A stretch of 64,000 bases of DNA from Crambe crambe (taxonomy: Eukaryota; Porifera; Demospongiae; Poecilosclerida; Crambeidae). The stretch spans positions 9,023,927 through 9,087,926 of the forward strand of contig OZ004582.1 in assembly GCA_963924555.1 (NCBI GenBank), read 5' to 3'. Positions 60,753-64,000 of the stretch are shown piece by piece; positions within the stretch are counted from its first letter, which is position 1; each line of letters starts with the position of its first letter. The notes under the pieces are model-generated. The model did no database searches and was not told the DNA's origin. It saw only the letters and a program-made list of their open reading frames with translations. A program made the position numbers and the translations under genes.

Positions 60753-61878
60753 TTCTTCTATCAAAGTATTCTCCTATAATAATTAGCTATTATAACCTTT
60801 TACTTTTATCACATAGCTAGTATGTAGCTCTAGTTAACTAGTATAGCTACATGTGCACTATATGTACACAGCAAGAGCAAAAAAATCACTTCAGTGCCAG
60901 TGTCAGTATAGCTATATATGAGGTAGCTATAGCTCTTAAATGAGGAAGTGTAGCTAATCTTATTATAGCTAAGTTACATTGACATGTAAATTGTTATTAA
61001 CTGTTATGCCTTAGCTATGTATAATCTGATTCATATGACTGGTTTGTGTACTGTGTAGCACTAACTAGCTATAAGCTGTTGATAGCTATAGTAGTAATGA
61101 TAGTGACCAAGTTAGCTAACAAGCTATAGTTTGTGCCCATTACTGCATGCCAACAATTATTGTTCATGCACAAGGGTAGAGTATGGGATGGGATTTTTGG
61201 AAGTGACTTCAGGAAGAACATATTAAACTATGTAGTACTATATCTGGGGGGGGGGGGGGGGGGGGGGGGGGAAGATAAAATTTGGTAGGGGTCCACTGAT
61301 TATTAGACTGCAAATAAACCATGCCATTTATGGCTGGATCTGGGGGCATGCTCCTCCAAGATTTTAGGGTCAGCTAGATTAAATCTGCATGGTGTATTTT
61401 AAGAGGATGTAGCTATTTGGGTGTGTTGATTGACGATAGCTAGCTATAATATAGCTTGGCTGGCTGGCCCCTACTAAAATTAGACTCACACTTTATTTAG
61501 CAAACCCATAATAAGGAAGGTGCTCATTTGCCACACTCCATTGATCATGTAAAATATAAACCACAAGCATGTCATGTGCTCTGCTATGATAGAGGTAGCA
61601 CTCTTTCACCTCAAAGTGGCCCACCCAATATTGAGCCATGAGATGAATAGCTCACACCCACCCTGCATGGCTTCCTGCTCCCTTGTACTCTATCATTGTT
61701 CTGCACTGACACTGTTTATTTCACTACCTACACTCAACCTATCAAATCACCACATCTTCATTCAATTACTGAAGGAAAAGAAGGAAAGATAAAAAGCCAC
61801 AGGTGTCAGAAAAGCTTCCATGCATGCAGTGGAAAAAGGCTCTATAGTATATATTATTTTCAGAAGATAATTTCAGCT
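60753..61878. other. divergent spacer between PNPLA C and D
   Basis: Paralogous to 57423-58131. It has an extra segment at about 61200-61680 including a 26-base G run (61246-61271), followed by cagctagattaaatctgcat and ctgggggcatgctcctcc, suggestive of an inserted element. ORFs at 61574 and the N-terminal extension from 61696 are not supported by locus B or A. Confidence 0.5.
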
Positions 61879-64000
61879 ATGAGAGAATATCAACAAGAAG
61901 AGAGTCAAGGCAAAAAGCAGCTGCAAATTTCATTTGGTGGTGGCGGTTTCCTTGTGGTGTATTACTTTGGAGTGGTCAAATGCATGATGGAGAGAGCACC
62001 AAACTTTCTTGAGAGAATTTCTACTTATTATGGAACCTCGGCAGGTGCCTTTGCATCTACTTTCGCAGCTTGTGGACAAGATGTGATAATACCTCATCTC
62101 AACCTCAAACAACTCTATAAAGAATCAAAAGAATACTGGTTTGGACTCTACAACCCCTTCTTTGACTTTTACGGAATGTTGACAAATTTTCTGCATGATT
62201 TTCTGCCAGAGAATGCCCATATGATGTGCAGGGATGTAGTGAAGATTGGTCTCTCTGTTATTCAGAGCAATGGACGATTGAAGAATTGGGTGGTGACTGA
62301 TTTCAGAACGAAAACAGAGTTGATCAATGTAAGAGAATTAGCTAGCTAGCTAAGTACTGAAGAGGTGAATCAGGCAGCTAATAATGAATATTCTCTAGCT
62401 AAAATATTCTGGACCAACACAAAAAATTTAATGAATGGTGGAATGAGTTGTCTTAATAGCAAGATGGTTTCTTTCAGGAGGCTGAAATAGCTGGAATAGG
62501 TGCTGTAGGGAACATGGTCTTAATAGAGAGGCTTATGATAAGGTGGTCTGATTCACTGACTGTATAATTATTAATAATTAGCTATAAGCAGCTGCTCATT
62601 GATTACTTGGTAGTTATAGCAATCAATCACTGTTATTATTATTTCTCAGGTTATTATTGCTTCTAGTTTCATCCCAGGATATGCTGGTTTTAAAGACCTC
62701 CCCAAAATAAGAGGCAAGGTTAGAAAACTACTATAATTTATTACCATAATAATGTCCATGCATCCCCTACCTAATATCCTATAATGCAGCTATTATTTCC
62801 CCATCATAATAATAATACTAATTAAGTATAAAGCTCTGAAAGCTGGCCAATATAGGTAGGTAGCTACCGGCCATGGAGCTACAATGTTGCACAATTTAGC
62901 AGTCCCTGAGGAAAAGGTTGATGGTGGAACTGGGACCTATAGAGAGGTTGTCCTCTTTTGGAGGTTATTTTTAGCTAGCTATAGAGTACATAATACATAT
63001 AGCTATACACAAAGATGCTTTTTTGTTGAGAGGTTTGCCTCCTTCGCAGTAGCTAGCTAGCTACACTGTAAAAAAATAAGTGTTAAGTGTGCTAGCTATG
63101 GACACTTTGGTGTGTGAAAAGTGTCCGTATTGGGACAAAATGTCCCAATATGGTGTCCATAGCATACTTTTGTTTGTTTTACGGTGTATTGTCCTTTATT
63201 GGAGGTTCTATATACTGTATCTAGATATCAACCTTGCCTTAAACATACAATATTATAGTAACCATGGTAATGTTCTAGCTATATTTATTTAGCTCCATTA
63301 TTATAGAGATGCTTTGATGGAGGGTTTACTAGCAGCATCCTGCACTTGTCTGATCCCGATGTCATTACTGTGACTGCATTCTCGGGAATGTGCGACATAT
63401 GCCCTCAGGGGATAGAACCCTGTAGCCCCATCATGGTCCTGATGTGCGACCAGCCCATGTTGGTCTCTCGCAGTAACCTCTACAGACTCTCCAACTGCCT
63501 CAAGCCATCTTCGTGGGATTACATGGATGATCTATGTCACATGGGTTATAGGGACTGTCTTTCTTATCTTTCGATAGAAGGTAAGTCAATAGCTACTAGC
63601 TACAATTAACAGTGAAAAACCTCAATAAACACTACAAAGGACCATCTAAAAATACTTCTTATTCCAAAAGAGGCAGGGCCCCCAAGTGTAATCTTGTGTG
63701 GAACATTGGGGTCAGCCATTTTTGTCTTAACACTGTGGGTTGGTGAAAATTATTGGGACCTTATGTAGAGAGGCTGTGGAGGGTCCCACTGTAGAGGTTA
63801 AAATGTGCTTATGTCCTCTTTTGGAGTGTTGACCTTTTTTATCAGTGGTATCACTAAATCATGTGACGTCTGTATGTCCCACACAATGAACTCCTCATCT
63901 CCACCTTACTCTGTATAATAGGCTTTATACAACATCCTCTCAAGACTTATGACCCCTCTCTATTTTCGGCTTCCACTAAGAATAACAGACTCAAATCATG
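61879..64000 (+). CDS. patatin-like phospholipase, locus D (runs off window)
   Basis: Exons 61879-62328, 62650-62718, 63307-63580 and a probable fourth from 63922 to beyond 64000. In phase, with the same four-exon plan as locus A. GGGGFLV oxyanion loop, GTSAG nucleophile elbow near residue 51, CFDGG with the catalytic Asp in exon 3, then SGMCDICP and GYRDCLSYL. Start MREYQQEE chosen because locus B shares it from the same ATG. Exon 4 (GFIQHPLKTYDPS...) is judged only by phase and acceptor (aatag). Encodes the second PNPLA subtype, divergent from A/C in the first 80 residues. Confidence 0.83.
62925..63210. repeat. rearranged dispersed element in PNPLA-D intron 2
   Basis: gaactgggacctatagagag, tgtcctcttttggaggtta and ttgttgagaggtttgcctcc, then, after a small inverted repeat around 63078-63166 (gctatggacac with tttgtccca/tgggacaaa), tgtcctttattggaggttc. 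Looks like one element interrupted by a hairpin sequence of about 90 bp. Confidence 0.45.
63610..63800. repeat. copy of dispersed CAGTGGAACCTC-family element in PNPLA-D intron 3
   Basis: aacagtgaaaaacctcaata, ccaaaagaggcagggccccc, gtagagaggctgtggagggt, cccactgtag. Degenerate. Confidence 0.4.

Noticed and set aside
61696..61878. N-terminal extension of PNPLA locus D
   Set aside because: Locus B shares sequence from the ATG at 61879 onward, and the homologous upstream region of B is not open in the same frame.

Overview
This window looks like a gene-rich piece of an invertebrate animal nuclear genome, about 60-65% AT. The genes are split by many short GT-AG introns, and most are close to vertebrate families (SLC18B1, FAR1, ALG10, ZDHHC17, RING/TRAF zinc finger, Calx-beta/VWA, PNPLA). 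A compact intron-rich genome with very abundant TAGCTA-type words and many small inverted-repeat elements suggests a marine invertebrate, possibly a demosponge. That assignment is an inference, not a demonstration. Exon models below were built by hand from splice sites, reading phase and comparison between paralogues. Most close to the base.

Layout. (1) 868-31857: six paralogous vesicular-polyamine-transporter-like (SLC18B1) MFS genes. Five are on + in tandem (868-3929 without its first exon, 4561-7952, 8285-12375, 15603-18682, 21030-25436) and one on - converges on them (27150-31857). All share one 14-exon structure with identical phases. Copy 4 has a 1-base deletion and a GC donor. Copy 5 has a second candidate last exon. 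(2) 32663-41750 (-): fatty acyl-CoA reductase, 11 coding exons plus a predicted 5' UTR exon, head to head with (3) ALG10 (41878-44792, +). (4) 45389-49712 (-): ankyrin-DHHC palmitoyltransferase of the ZDHHC17/HIP14 type, only 79 bp head to head from (5) an intronless RING/TRAF-zinc-finger gene (49792-51738, +). (6) 52530-54645 (+): secreted protein with Calx-beta, a Cys-rich module and a VWA domain. (7) 55200-64000: four patatin-like (PNPLA) loci arranged as two copies of a head-to-head pair. One is truncated, one has lost a splice acceptor, and one runs off the window.

Spaces and introns hold many mobile elements. They include a degraded Penelope-like element with inverted ends and a hammerhead-ribozyme-like motif, an apparent 1.18-kb foldback element carrying a 13-bp minisatellite, several short TIR elements, and a dispersed family with TIR near CAGTGGAACCTC. 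There are also long (GA)n and poly(G/C) tracts. No tRNA, rRNA or CRISPR was recognised.

Functionally the neighbours look like ordinary metazoan housekeeping and membrane-lipid genes rather than one pathway. The features that stand out are the local transporter expansion, the patatin pair duplication, two tight divergent promoters, and the ribozyme-bearing retroelement.
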